A stretch of 64,000 nucleotides of DNA from Anaerorhabdus furcosa (GTDB lineage: Bacteria > Bacillota_I > Bacilli_A > Erysipelotrichales > Erysipelotrichaceae). The DNA is taken from contig NZ_FUWY01000001.1 in NCBI RefSeq assembly GCF_900167375.1, positions 124,001-188,000 on the forward strand, read 5' to 3'. The position numbers were made by a program, and so were the translations under genes. Shown one piece after another: positions 27,344 through 36,649 of the stretch (positions are counted from its first letter, which is position 1; each line of letters begins with the position of its first letter). Under the pieces are notes generated by a model. That model made no database searches, had not been told where the DNA came from, and saw nothing but the letters and a program-made list of their open reading frames with translations.

Positions 27344-29337
27344 TACTTAAGTGAAATTGGTAGTGCTTTTAAACTATCTCTCACTATTTCAATTAATGTA
27401 TTTGAATTGCTTTGATCAATAATTAAACCTGTTAATTCAGTATTATTGGATATTTGGTAGAGTAAATCATTAATGAATCTTACTATTTCCAAATCGAATT
27501 TGAAGTCTACGCTTAATACAAGTACATCATTAATCTCTTTATCTCGCCATAATTTTGTTTGTTTCAAGTGATATAAATCCACAATTTGATTCATTGTGTA
27601 TTTCCTTTTAACAAACACGATACATATTTTTCGGTAACAACAAATTTCTGATGTTTGTTTTAATTCTTTCTCAATGTGATTAATTGAAGTTGATGAATTT
27701 GCAATTTTAAAACTAATTAGTTTTATAAATGATTCATAATTATCAAAGTCAAAATCATGGTAAATATTAATGTTAGGTAACTCCATTTTCTTTACAATGC
27801 TTTCTAACTGAACTCCTTTTAAAACAATTTGATTGTAAATATCATTTAGCTGTTGTTGTGTAGGTACATCATCAATGACTAGACACGGCCACTCATACTT
27901 ATAAGTAAAATATGGAAGACTCAATATGACATAATCATATTCAGTCTTTTTAATTCTTCGCATATCATAAAATTCATACACATCTAATTTTTCAAAATAA
28001 GTATTGAATCTTCCCTTAATTACATCTCTTAAATGATAACTCGCTTCAAATCCACTTTGTGTCGTTACCATTGCTTTAAGAGGTTTAAATGAAAAATTAA
28101 TTCGTGACAATATAATTCTAATTGCATTGGCTATACTTAAAATGGTAATTAGTGAAATTCTTTGTTTATATTTTTTATAAAATAAATCCCCATAATCCAT
28201 TGCAAAATTTGTGCTAAACAAACTATTTTTTATTTGTCTATCAAAGGTATGATAATTAAAAATTAAGTAGGATGCAGATTTAAATTCTTTTTGAATTATT
28301 AGTGGCGCTGAAACAGAAAATAAAATTCTTTCATAGTTTTTAACAAGACTCAAATCAACTTGATATTCATTTTTGATTAATTCAACATAATCTTGTATGA
28401 ATTCATTTACTTCTTCATAGATTAATTTGTAGTCTTTATTTAAATTAATTCCTTCTGCAATATTATCAAAGAATAAAAAAACAAGACTTAACGCAGTAAT
28501 TTCATTATCATCTACATCAAAATCATGAAATCGCTCGCGAAGACGATGAACAACTTTTTTGGCAACTCGATATTGTTTGAAAGTTTGAATCCATTTTATT
28601 TGTTCCTCTTTAAAAGTAACTTTACATTGAGAGTTAAATCGTGAACTCATCAAACATAAATAACGACTCAATCGTTGTTCATCTGTTATAAAACATCTCT
28701 CTTCTCGCATAACTTCAAGAAATATGTGACGGATATCATATCTTTCTTGGTCATCTCTATAGAAAAACTGTGTAAAATCAGAGCTTTTATAAAATGGAAT
28801 CGCTTCATGATAGTAAACTTCAAATAAGGATAGCATCAACATTCTGCGGTCAAACTCGCTACCCTTAATTAAATAACCACTTTCATTTTTCTTTCGAAAT
28901 GACATGTTAAAAGATTTTAATATCTCATTAACTTCTTGCATCTCTTCTTTTATAGAACTTTTTGTAAGATATAGTTCATCAGCAATATCGTCTATTGTTA
29001 AGTAGTTTGCTTCACAAATAATTCTCCTTAATATGTCATTTGTTCTATTTTTTTGAACCGTCAATGTTTCATTTTTGTACATAAAATGAATATTCATTTG
29101 ATCTTTTACTTGTTTATAACAATTGCGGTCAACAATCTCTAAATAATATCCCTTACCTTTACGTGAGTGCAATGTTGCTCCTGATGCTTTACAAAAATCT
29201 CTTAACTCACGGATATCATTTTTAATTGTTCTTTCTGTAACACACGCTTTTTCAGCAAGTTCATAGGATCGTACATATCCTGCTTGACTTGAAAGAATGT
29301 GAAACAATAATAGAATTCTTTTTTTCTCGTTTGCCAT
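27343..29337 (-). CDS. PRD-containing transcriptional regulator (BglG/MtlR/LicR type)
   Basis: 664 residues. An N-terminal HTH (about 5-60, YELAEKACVTERTIKNDIREL) and a second HTH (about 110-165, IDDIADELYLTKSSIKEEM) are followed by PTS-regulation domains (about 175-395). The C-terminal part resembles a PTS IIB-like domain (about 400-500) and a further degenerate domain. Such regulators are switched by PTS phosphorylation and control the neighbouring PTS operon, here 26819-27223 and downstream. The C-terminal assignments are weaker. Confidence 0.85.
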   Translation of the reverse strand: MANEKKRILLLFHILSSQAGYVRSYELAEKACVTERTIKNDIRELRDFCKASGATLHSRKGKGYYLEIVDRNCYKQVKDQMNIHFMYKNETLTVQKNRTNDILRRIICEANYLTIDDIADELYLTKSSIKEEMQEVNEILKSFNMSFRKKNESGYLIKGSEFDRRMLMLSLFEVYYHEAIPFYKSSDFTQFFYRDDQERYDIRHIFLEVMREERCFITDEQRLSRYLCLMSSRFNSQCKVTFKEEQIKWIQTFKQYRVAKKVVHRLRERFHDFDVDDNEITALSLVFLFFDNIAEGINLNKDYKLIYEEVNEFIQDYVELIKNEYQVDLSLVKNYERILFSVSAPLIIQKEFKSASYLIFNYHTFDRQIKNSLFSTNFAMDYGDLFYKKYKQRISLITILSIANAIRIILSRINFSFKPLKAMVTTQSGFEASYHLRDVIKGRFNTYFEKLDVYEFYDMRRIKKTEYDYVILSLPYFTYKYEWPCLVIDDVPTQQQLNDIYNQIVLKGVQLESIVKKMELPNINIYHDFDFDNYESFIKLISFKIANSSTSINHIEKELKQTSEICCYRKICIVFVKRKYTMNQIVDLYHLKQTKLWRDKEINDVLVLSVDFKFDLEIVRFINDLLYQISNNTELTGLIIDQSNSNTLIEIVRDSLKALPISLK

Positions 29338-29371
29338 GTCTCCATCCTCGTGCTTTTAGTTTACCGTAAAA

Positions 29372-29395
29372 AAAAGAAATGTCTAGTAACGACAT
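29372..29395 (-). terminator. Terminator after the patatin gene
   Basis: A short stem ATGTC/GACAT with a seven-base loop, then TTCTTTTTTT in the leftward direction. Moderate strength. Confidence 0.5.
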
Positions 29396-29402
29396 CTCAA
29401 TA

Positions 29403-30251
29403 CTACTTATTTAAGAATTTTTTCAAATCTTCTATCATTTCTTGTCCGCACTTATATCCAATTTCGTAAACAGCCTCTAATTTATTTTTGTCTTTTTCAA
29501 TTCTTCCTACAATTAATTTTTCTTTTGGTTGAATTACAAAGATGTTCCCTTTATCTTCTTGCTCTTCTATATAATCAACCGTTTCATTGTAGAGAAGATG
29601 TCTATTTTTCATGATTTCACTTACTTTGGGATACTTTGAATACACTAGTTTTGCAAGGGATGCTAGTTTATTTTCTGATTTGCGATATCCTCTAGGTTGT
29701 GTCAAAACAACCACATTTTTCATGTATCCATCTGACTCTATTTTACGAATCGGAATTGAATCAGTTAGACCTCCATCTAAATATTTCTTCCCATCAATCT
29801 TAACAATTTTAGAAAGAAATGGTAGTGATGCCGAGGCACGAAGATTGTCTATTTTGTATTTCATATCATCCAAGTGATGATATTCAGCTTTTCCAGTTTC
29901 AAGATTTGTGACAACTGCATATACCTTTGACTCACTTTTATTGTATGTTTCATGATCAAATGGATTTAAAATATCTGGTATTTCTCTATAAACAAAATCA
30001 GCACCAAACATATCCCCTGTGGTTACCAAACTATACACGCTGCAATATCTTTTATCATTGATATACTCAATGCTTATTGATTTCGCTCTTCCGCGTTGTT
30101 TTGATACATAACTACAAGCATGACATGCTCCTGCAGATACACCAATTACTTCAGGAAATTCAATTCCATGATCTAAAAAACAATCAAGAACACCGGTTGT
30201 AAACACACCACGCATTCCTCCACCCTCTAATATAAGTCCTACCTTTTCCAT
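29403..30251 (-). CDS. Patatin-like phospholipase
   Basis: 282 residues. The oxyanion hole is GGGMRGVF near 9-16, the nucleophile elbow GVSAGACHA has Ser near 40, and the catalytic Asp is in YLDGGLTDS near 160. Probably a lipid acyl hydrolase acting in the cytosol or at the membrane face. AAGGAG fits the ATG at 30251 better than a TTG six bases upstream. Confidence 0.9.
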   Translation of the reverse strand: MEKVGLILEGGGMRGVFTTGVLDCFLDHGIEFPEVIGVSAGACHACSYVSKQRGRAKSISIEYINDKRYCSVYSLVTTGDMFGADFVYREIPDILNPFDHETYNKSESKVYAVVTNLETGKAEYHHLDDMKYKIDNLRASASLPFLSKIVKIDGKKYLDGGLTDSIPIRKIESDGYMKNVVVLTQPRGYRKSENKLASLAKLVYSKYPKVSEIMKNRHLLYNETVDYIEEQEDKGNIFVIQPKEKLIVGRIEKDKNKLEAVYEIGYKCGQEMIEDLKKFLNK

Positions 30252-30296
30252 ATTCAATATCTCCTTGAGTCACAATCATTATATCGATTTTGCTCT

Positions 30297-30821
30297 TTAT
30301 TTTATACTCCAAACCCCTTTATTTTCTTGTTTAGCTATCTTTTCTGCTTTTTGTACAATTTCTGTATATTGGTAATCATCATACAAATATTTAACTTTAG
30401 CTAATCCCTCTTCAACCAGTTTTACTTGTAAAAGTTCTCCATCTATCCAAACCCAAGCTAATCTTCGATTGTATTTATCAACCTTTTCTTCTTCATATTC
30501 CACTTTTATAACTTTCGCATTTTGAAGAGCTTTGCACGTATAATTTGCAGCATCATCACCATAAGGATCCGCTGCTTTACCACCCTTTGCGATTTCAGGT
30601 GCATCAATCGCTAGAAATCGAACTTTTTCATCTTTGCCGTCAATATCAAAATGTGCTGTATCACCATCTACACATTTCGTTAAGAGTACTTTATTTGCTT
30701 CTAATGGTTGAGGTTTAAATTGTAATTCAGCAATAGTGACAACAAGAAATAAAAGTAAAAGAACAATAAAATATTTACTATTTTTCTTTTTATTCAATTC
30801 TTTCCACAGTTTCTTTTTCAT
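30297..30821 (-). CDS. Thermonuclease (staphylococcal nuclease-like)
   Basis: 174 residues. A membrane anchor or uncleaved signal spans about 15-32, followed by an SNase domain: VDGDTAHF (calcium Asp), RFLAIDAPE (catalytic Arg and Asp/Glu), and KYNRRLAWVWIDG (second Arg), ending with NKGVWS. Secreted or surface-tethered, it cuts DNA/RNA outside the cell. The ribosome site is weak. Confidence 0.9.
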   Translation of the reverse strand: MKKKLWKELNKKKNSKYFIVLLLLFLVVTIAELQFKPQPLEANKVLLTKCVDGDTAHFDIDGKDEKVRFLAIDAPEIAKGGKAADPYGDDAANYTCKALQNAKVIKVEYEEEKVDKYNRRLAWVWIDGELLQVKLVEEGLAKVKYLYDDYQYTEIVQKAEKIAKQENKGVWSIK

Positions 30822-30851
30822 ATCTACTTACCAACCTCAATTGCAATCATT

Positions 30852-32342
30852 TCATTCTTCAATCGATAATAAGTTATCATTATAAAACTTTGAAAAATAT
30901 GATAACTCTTCATTCATCATTTTTAATCCATATTTCTCAGCAAGTGTTCTTTTCTCTGAAAATAAATTAACACCTAGCCCCAATCGTTCTCCTTCTATCT
31001 CAATACCAAGACTTGCAAGAGTTGTTGGAAACATGTCGAATGTTGTAGCTGTGCGCATTTGAGTTCTATTTGTTTCAACTACACTATTTAAAATAACATT
31101 AAATACCGTACGATCTGATTTTTCAATATCATCAAATGTTTTTCTATTCATCGATAAATGATCACCTACAATTACAATCGTTGTATTTTCATAGAATTCT
31201 TGTTGTTTTACCCATTCAACAAACTCATAAACTTGTGAATCAGAACATGCTATTACGTTATAATATGGATCATCATAATCTACTTCACAAGATTCTTCTA
31301 AATACCCATCTTGAAAATGAGTATTAACTGTTAACATTGTTAAGTTAAATGGCTCTGGTTTTGATGATAGTTCAACTAATGTTTCTTTGGCATAATCAAA
31401 TAATTTTGAATCTTCATATCCCCACCACTCAAAATATCCTTTTGGTAATCTTCCATCATCAATCGCTGCATGATAGTCATCGATATTGTAATCACCATGT
31501 TGCATAAACAAGAGATTTCTTGCACCAAACTCTGCTTTAGACCCAATCAATAATTCCTGATTGTACCCTTCTGATTCTAAAATATCACCAATTGAATAAG
31601 CACCTGGTAAAAATGGTTTCTCCCCATAGTATTGATTTGAATCAATTGGAACACTTAGCGGTAATCCTGTTGTTTGTGCCACCATAGCAGCAATTGTCCA
31701 ACTAGCATTTTGTGGTACATACAAACCACCCATTTCATTTGTATTTGAAAAATTGACACCTTCCTTCGCATATTGCGAAAGATTTGGAAGTAAATTATCT
31801 TCCATAAACCCACCCATATCATTTGATAGATAAGTTGATTCCATTGATTCTAAAAATATGTAAATCAAATTGCGTTTATTTTCTGGAAAATTAAGATTTA
31901 CATCTCTACCATCCACATAATTTTCTTCAATAAAAGAAGATTGCGTCGTTATATCAATAACATAATCTAGTGCATTCACACGAAGCAGTGAAAAACATCC
32001 AAATACAACAAACACAATAATTGCTGAAACAATCTTCCTGCATCGAATTAATTCAAATATTTTCTTATCTTCATATTTTTTACAAAAGTATGATACCAAC
32101 CAAGCAATGACTATGGTTACAACTGCTGAAAATAAGAATGAATTTAAAAAGAAACTCTCTAAAATTGAACTACTAGTCCCTTCAATAGGAACTTTTAGAT
32201 GATACACAATTTCTGAAAATTCGATTGCATTAAATGTATCAATAGCCCAATCTGTACTTCTAATCATCAATATTGATAGAAATAGAAGGGTCATTGATAT
32301 AGCATATTGACCTATCTTCTTCCAATTTATAGTTCTAAACAT
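30852..32342 (-). CDS. LTA synthase/OpgB-like phosphoglycerol transferase
   Basis: 496 residues: three to four N-terminal membrane segments (about 10-120), then an extracellular sulfatase-fold domain. LIYIFLESMEST is the metal Glu region, NASWTIAAMVAQTTG has the likely nucleophile Thr near 216, and VGDHLSMNR has the Asp-His metal pair. The WTIAAMVA motif resembles OpgB (MdoB) more than classic LtaS. It probably transfers glycerol-phosphate from phosphatidylglycerol to a glycolipid or teichoic acid. GGGGAG supports the start at 32342. Confidence 0.83.
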   Translation of the reverse strand: MFRTINWKKIGQYAISMTLLFLSILMIRSTDWAIDTFNAIEFSEIVYHLKVPIEGTSSSILESFFLNSFLFSAVVTIVIAWLVSYFCKKYEDKKIFELIRCRKIVSAIIVFVVFGCFSLLRVNALDYVIDITTQSSFIEENYVDGRDVNLNFPENKRNLIYIFLESMESTYLSNDMGGFMEDNLLPNLSQYAKEGVNFSNTNEMGGLYVPQNASWTIAAMVAQTTGLPLSVPIDSNQYYGEKPFLPGAYSIGDILESEGYNQELLIGSKAEFGARNLLFMQHGDYNIDDYHAAIDDGRLPKGYFEWWGYEDSKLFDYAKETLVELSSKPEPFNLTMLTVNTHFQDGYLEESCEVDYDDPYYNVIACSDSQVYEFVEWVKQQEFYENTTIVIVGDHLSMNRKTFDDIEKSDRTVFNVILNSVVETNRTQMRTATTFDMFPTTLASLGIEIEGERLGLGVNLFSEKRTLAEKYGLKMMNEELSYFSKFYNDNLLSIEE

Positions 32343-32528
32343 AAAACATCTCCCCAAATCCAAATCTCTACTATTCTATCACAAATCTCTAAAATCTTGA
32401 GAAATGATTTGTATTTTCTCAAATGCAACCAAGAGTTTCCACTATGCAAAGCACTGTTGGTGGTGTGCAACCAACATTCTAAATAAAATTAAGCTATAAA
32501 CAAGTACTTATAGAAGTGAGGTAGAACT

Positions 32529-32696
32529 ATGTTATTTTGGTTATTTGGAATTATTATATCTGTTATAGGTTTAGCTTTGACATTACCATTTTGGATTCTT
32601 TCCGTTGTAATGTGGATACCCCTAATCATCTTAATCGTGGTGGGTGCAGTGGTCATTGCGATTGTAGGCTTTGCATTGAAACTTATTTTTTGGTAA
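32529..32696 (+). CDS. Small two-helix membrane protein
   Basis: 55 residues, almost all hydrophobic, with two membrane segments (about 3-22 and 28-52). GTGAGG lies before the ATG. It sits 34 bases upstream of the DUF4177-like gene, so the two are likely cotranscribed. No family recognised. Confidence 0.6.
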   Translation: MLFWLFGIIISVIGLALTLPFWILSVVMWIPLIILIVVGAVVIAIVGFALKLIFW

Positions 32697-32730
32697 TCCT
32701 ATGGGTTTATTTAGCAAGGAGAAAAGTAGA

Positions 32731-32937
32731 ATGGAAAAATTCGAATATAAAGTTATCACTGCTTTAGTTGAAAAAGATATGATAGATGGAGACTTTCAAG
32801 GTAGATTAAATGAATTAGGTATTCAGGGTTGGGAGCTTGTAAATGTAACTTCTTCTACTAATCTAGGAAGTAGTAAATATTCACTTATTGGTTTAACCAT
32901 GCAATGTATTGCAGTATTGAAAAGAAAACTAGATTAG
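32731..32937 (+). CDS. DUF4177-like small protein
   Basis: 68 residues with the family pattern: FEYKVI near the start, LNELGIQGWELVNV in the middle and an aromatic/basic C-terminus ending AVLKRKLD. Function unknown in the family. AAGGAG favours the ATG at 32731 over an in-frame ATG 30 bases upstream. Confidence 0.75.
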   Translation: MEKFEYKVITALVEKDMIDGDFQGRLNELGIQGWELVNVTSSTNLGSSKYSLIGLTMQCIAVLKRKLD

Positions 32938-32949
32938 TTTTCTTTTTTT
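32921..32949 (+). terminator. Terminator of the DUF4177-like gene
   Basis: An 11-bp stem AAAGAAAACTA/TAGTTTTCTTT with a three-base loop overlapping the stop codon, followed by TTTT. Confidence 0.75.
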
Positions 32950-32954
32950 ATGCA

Positions 32955-32979
32955 CAAAAAAAGTCGAATACTCGACTTA
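32955..32979 (-). terminator. Terminator of the six-gene tRNA cluster
   Basis: A 7-bp stem AAGTCGA/TCGACTT with a four-base loop, followed leftwards by TTTTTTT. It lies just after the last tRNA of the leftward cluster. Confidence 0.8.
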
Positions 32980-32988
32980 TTTAGCGAT

Positions 32989-33062
32989 TGGAGCGGATAG
33001 CGGGAATCGAACCCGCGTAGTCAGCTTGGAAGGCTGAAGTTCTACCATTGAACTACATCCGC
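32989..33062 (-). tRNA. tRNA-Gly (anticodon TCC)
   Basis: 74 nt with encoded CCA. Acceptor GCGGATG and anticodon loop CTTCCAA. Last gene of the leftward Val-Thr-Tyr-Gln-Lys-Gly cluster. Confidence 0.95.
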
Positions 33063-33066
33063 AAAT

Positions 33067-33142
33067 TGGTGTCCCGGAGAGGAATCGAACCTCCGACCCA
33101 CTGATTAAAAGTCAGTTGCTCTACCGCCTGAGCTACCGGGAC
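33067..33142 (-). tRNA. tRNA-Lys (anticodon TTT)
   Basis: 76 nt with encoded CCA. Acceptor GTCCCGG and anticodon loop CTTTTAA. It is a different isoacceptor from the half-tRNA at 61517. Confidence 0.95.
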
Positions 33143-33151
33143 AAAATAAAT

Positions 33152-33227
33152 TGGCTGGGGCACCTGGGATCGAACCAGGGGAATGTCAGAGTCAAAGTCT
33201 GATGCCTTACCGCTTGGCTATGCCCCA
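33152..33227 (-). tRNA. tRNA-Gln (anticodon TTG)
   Basis: 76 nt with encoded CCA. Acceptor TGGGGCA pairs with TGCCCCA, and the anticodon loop is CTTTGAC. Confidence 0.95.
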
Positions 33228-33286
33228 ATCAAATGCAACTAACCGCGTTATATTTTTTTCTCCCCGAGCTATACTTGAGTAGAAAA

Positions 33287-33371
33287 TGGTGGAGAGGGGC
33301 AGATTCGAACTGCCGAACTCTAAGAGAATTGAGTTACAGTCAACCGCGTTTAGCCACTTCGCTACCTCTCC
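33287..33371 (-). tRNA. tRNA-Tyr (anticodon GTA)
   Basis: 85-nt class II tRNA with a long variable arm and encoded CCA. Anticodon loop CTGTAAC and acceptor GGAGAGG. Confidence 0.94.
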
Positions 33372-33384
33372 AAGTTTAAATAAA

Positions 33385-33460
33385 TGGTGCCGACTATAGG
33401 AATCGAACCTACAACCTATTGATTACAAATCAATTGCTCTGCCAATTGAGCTAAGTCGGC
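33385..33460 (-). tRNA. tRNA-Thr (anticodon TGT)
   Basis: 76 nt with encoded CCA. Acceptor GCCGACT and anticodon loop TTTGTAA. Confidence 0.95.
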
Positions 33461-33517
33461 ATGTATGTTGAGGGCGGTTTCTTAATCCTCTATAATAAAC
33501 TTGTTGCTTCAAAAAAA

Positions 33518-33593
33518 TGGTGGAGGTTGACGGGCTCGAACCGCCGACCCTCTGCTTGTAAGGCAGATGCTCTCCCAACTGAGCTAAACCTCC
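33518..33593 (-). tRNA. tRNA-Val (anticodon TAC)
   Basis: 76 nt with encoded CCA. Acceptor GGAGGTT and anticodon loop CTTACAA. It is the promoter-proximal gene of the cluster. Confidence 0.95.
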
Positions 33594-33750
33594 ATTTATT
33601 TTTAGTGCTTACTTAATATATCATACCAAAAAACCCAAGTCAACACATTAATGGAAATTTCTTCACTTTTTTGGTATACTTTTTTTGTTGAAAGGAATAT
33701 AAGCAAACATAGGCTAAATAAACCTGTGTTTCATATATTGGGTAACACAT

Positions 33751-34179
33751 ATGTTAAAGGTATTTAATACGGAAGCACTATCAAGAAATCAACGTTTTCA
33801 AAGAGGAGTCCTTGCAGGAATTATCGCTACAATTGTTCTAATGATTGGTTATGGTTGGCTATCTCAAATATTAAGAATTGAATTTTCTGTTGCTTTCCTA
33901 TTAATAGGATATGCAATTGGTTGGGCAATACGTACTTATGGTCGTGGTGTACAATTAAAATTTTCTATACTCGGTGCCATCTGTGCTGTGGTATGCTTTA
34001 TTGGAGCTGATATGATTAGTTATTTTGGATTTGGTGTTTTTACAGATTTAAATCTATTCATTGGTGCTTTCCAAACTTATTTAAGAATTTTATTAAATGT
34101 TAACTTTAATTCATTACTTGGTATCTTATTTAGGGTTGGAGGAGTTTACGCAGCATTCTACAGTTCAAGAATTGTTTAG
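33751..34179 (+). CDS. Membrane protein of unknown function upstream of alr
   Basis: 142 residues with four membrane segments (about 20-40, 45-60, 72-92, 120-140). No family recognised. The ribosome site before this ATG is weak. A hairpin AACATAGG/CCTGTGTT (one G-U pair) at about 33705-33730 lies in the leader and may affect expression. It is nine bases from alr and probably in the same transcript. Confidence 0.65.
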   Translation: MLKVFNTEALSRNQRFQRGVLAGIIATIVLMIGYGWLSQILRIEFSVAFLLIGYAIGWAIRTYGRGVQLKFSILGAICAVVCFIGADMISYFGFGVFTDLNLFIGAFQTYLRILLNVNFNSLLGILFRVGGVYAAFYSSRIV

Positions 34180-34188
34180 GAGAGAAAC

Positions 34189-35295
34189 ATGTACAGAGAG
34201 AGTTGGGTTGAAATCAACCTTGATGCATTAAAGAAGAATTTTGAATACATTCTTCAAAAATCGAAGAAAGAGTTAATTTGTGTCATCAAAGCGAATGGAT
34301 ATGGTAGTGGTGATCAATATATTATACAAACTGCTATTGAATCAGGAATTCGCTTTTTTGCAGTGTCTAGCTTAGATGAAGCTATTGTTTTAAGAAATGA
34401 GGGTTGTCGCGAAAAGATACTTATTTTAGGTTACGTTGATCCAAAAGACATTGACTTGTGTATCGAATACAATATTTCTACAACCGTCGTTTCGTTAGAT
34501 TGGCTTAAAGAAGTTATAAAAAAAGATGTACGAGGCTTAATCGTCCACATTAAAGTTGATACTGGGATGAATCGTATTGGTCTTAAAAAGATAGAAGAGT
34601 GTAAAGAAGCCTTATCCCTTTGTCTTCAAAATCAAATATTACCTGAGGGAATTTTTACTCATTTTGCTTGTTCCGATGATCCAAATCAAACATTAACACT
34701 GAAACAATACAACCGTTTTGTTGAACAAGTAAAATCTCTTGATTATAATTTCGATTATATTCATTGTGATAATTCCGACGCTTTGTTGTCATTGGATGAA
34801 GATTTCACTAATTATGGTCGTCTTGGCATTTCTATGTATGGTATTAGTGCACATGATAAAACACTTCACCCTGTCTTCTCTTTATATTCAGCAATATCTT
34901 GTATAAAAGAAGTTGATGAAGGTGAAATTATCAGCTATGGTGCGACCTATACAACAACATCAAAAGAGATTATCGCAACACTACCAATTGGATATGCAGA
35001 TGGTTGGTTAAGAAAAAATCAAGGACGCTCTGTATATATCGAGGGTGAATTAGCTCCTATCGTTGGAAGAGTTTGCATGGATCAATGCATGATTCATACA
35101 ACCAAGTTTTATCCAGTAGGTACTAAAGTTGAACTTTTTGGACAACATATCCCTGTACAAGAAGTTGCCAAAGATTTAGAAACGATTCCTTATGAAATAC
35201 TAACTAACTTGAGTGAGAGATTAACAAGAGTCTATATCAAGAATAATAAAACGATTGCAGTTAGTAATGCTCGTTTAGAAAGATCATTAAAATAG
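34189..35295 (+). CDS. alr: Alanine racemase
   Basis: Makes D-alanine for the wall, in the cytosol. 368 residues: PLP lysine Lys34 in ICVIKANGYGSG, the barrel region KVDTGMNRIGL, HCDNSDALL, GRLGISMYGI, and the catalytic Tyr in ISYGATY. RVCMDQCMI is near the C-terminal domain. AGGAGAG lies before the start. Its product feeds Ddl (2119). Confidence 0.97.
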   Translation: MYRESWVEINLDALKKNFEYILQKSKKELICVIKANGYGSGDQYIIQTAIESGIRFFAVSSLDEAIVLRNEGCREKILILGYVDPKDIDLCIEYNISTTVVSLDWLKEVIKKDVRGLIVHIKVDTGMNRIGLKKIEECKEALSLCLQNQILPEGIFTHFACSDDPNQTLTLKQYNRFVEQVKSLDYNFDYIHCDNSDALLSLDEDFTNYGRLGISMYGISAHDKTLHPVFSLYSAISCIKEVDEGEIISYGATYTTTSKEIIATLPIGYADGWLRKNQGRSVYIEGELAPIVGRVCMDQCMIHTTKFYPVGTKVELFGQHIPVQEVAKDLETIPYEILTNLSERLTRVYIKNNKTIAVSNARLERSLK

Positions 35296-35321
35296 GATAT
35301 CCTAATGGATATCCTATTTTC
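35291..35321. terminator. Bidirectional terminator after alr
   Basis: A perfect 12-bp stem AATAGGATATCC/GGATATCCTATT with a TAAT loop and T-rich 3' side, between convergent genes. Confidence 0.8.
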
Positions 35322-35322
35322 T

Positions 35323-35850
35323 TTAAATTTCAATTTGCATCAAGATTTCTTCATCCATAGTTAACACGATAAATTCATCTTCACTCAATACACCATAACT
35401 CTTATCATATCCACCCTTTGGAATAGAAATTGATCCTGGGTTACAATAAACAACACCCTCTTCTCTTTCAGCTACAGGAATGTGCGTATGACCACTTAAA
35501 ATAACATCAAATTTCTTATCCGGTATGTTTAGATGACCATGTGTTAAGCATACTTTTTTATCACCTAACATGAATTCATAATTATCACTCATCATTGGAA
35601 ATTCTAGAACCATTTGATCTACTTCACTATCGCAATTACCTCTAACCGCTAAAATATGATCTTTCATTAAGTTTAATATACCAAATACTTCTTTTGGATT
35701 ATAATCTTCTGGCAAATCATTTCGAGGACCATGATATAGAAAATCCCCTAAGCATAAAATCTTATCTACTTTCCCTTCTAAGAATTTCTTTTGTATAAAT
35801 TGTGCCGCTTCTAATGAACCATGTATATCTGAAAAAACTAAATATTTCAT
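35323..35850 (-). CDS. Metallophosphoesterase, YfcE/MJ0936 type
   Basis: 175 residues. Metal motifs are FSDIHGS near the start, CLGDFLYHGPRN near 35, RGNCDSE near 70, CLTHGH near 105 and LSGHTHIP near 120, then CNPGSISIPKGG. The DLPEDYNP segment is typical of YfcE-like phosphodiesterases. Cytosolic, with the natural substrate unknown. AAGGAG lies before the start. Confidence 0.9.
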   Translation of the reverse strand: MKYLVFSDIHGSLEAAQFIQKKFLEGKVDKILCLGDFLYHGPRNDLPEDYNPKEVFGILNLMKDHILAVRGNCDSEVDQMVLEFPMMSDNYEFMLGDKKVCLTHGHLNIPDKKFDVILSGHTHIPVAEREEGVVYCNPGSISIPKGGYDKSYGVLSEDEFIVLTMDEEILMQIEI

Positions 35851-36029
35851 ATGTAGGTACTCCTTTTATAAATTAATTATAATTTAAAATTACTGACATT
35901 TCAAAAGATACGCGCTATAATAAAATCACTTTAGAAAAGGTATCCTTTGGACCCTTATTCGTTTATAAAGTTTATATCAAACCGATTTCAATTCATTGCA
36001 TTCCATTTAGGAAGTGATAGGAGGAACTT

Positions 36030-36647
36030 ATGAAATCTAAACAACTTAAACCTTTTGTTTTTCTAGCATTTTTTATCGCAATCGAAATTGTACTGATGCT
36101 TACTCCCCTTGGATTTATTCCACTTGGAGTCATTCGCGCGACGACTTTGCACATTCCAGTAATTCTTGCAGGTATTTTGCTTGGCTCCAAATATGGAGCT
36201 GCAGTTGGATTTGTGTTTGGCTTAATGAGTCTAATCATTAATACATCACAACCCACAATTACTTCTTTTGTTTTCTCACCTTTTGTATCAATAGGGGGAA
36301 CAAGTGGTAATTTTGCAAGTTTGCTTATTGTGTTTGGTCCTAGAATCTTTTTGGGATTCTTTAGCGGATGGTTGTATCAGTTTTTTAATCGCTTTAAATG
36401 GAAACCAACATTGAATGTAGCACTTACTGCTATCATCAATACATTAATTCATACCTTATTGGTTATGGGACTCATTTTCATCTTCTTTGGTGGTTCATAC
36501 GCTGCTGCAAAAGGTGTCTTGGTTTCTCAACTTATGAACGTTTTAATTGCCGTAATCACAACCAATGGTATTGCCGAAATGATTGTTGCAGCTGTTCTTG
36601 TTACAGCATTATATAAAGCATTAAAACCTATTGTAGAGAGGAATTAA
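36030..36647 (+). CDS. ECF transporter S component, probably for pantothenate
   Basis: 205 residues with six membrane segments and the S-component pattern LTPLGFIPLGVIRATTLHIPVILAGILLG in two parts, then GPRIFLGFFSGW. It captures a vitamin and works with a shared ECF energising module encoded elsewhere. Pantothenate is inferred because the next two genes, two to three bases apart or overlapping, use pantothenate (CoaBC, CoaX). AGGAGGAAC lies before the start. Confidence 0.82.
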   Translation: MKSKQLKPFVFLAFFIAIEIVLMLTPLGFIPLGVIRATTLHIPVILAGILLGSKYGAAVGFVFGLMSLIINTSQPTITSFVFSPFVSIGGTSGNFASLLIVFGPRIFLGFFSGWLYQFFNRFKWKPTLNVALTAIINTLIHTLLVMGLIFIFFGGSYAAAKGVLVSQLMNVLIAVITTNGIAEMIVAAVLVTALYKALKPIVERN

Positions 36648-36649
36648 TT

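Noticed and set aside
32989-33593. A CRISPR-like array because of regularly spaced similar blocks.
   Set aside because: The blocks are six different tRNA genes with full cloverleaf structure; no identical repeats with unique spacers exist in the window.
35860-36029. A riboswitch or leader RNA ahead of the pantothenate operon.
   Set aside because: Only a tiny AAAGG/CCTTT hairpin is visible; no known leader structure could be recognised.
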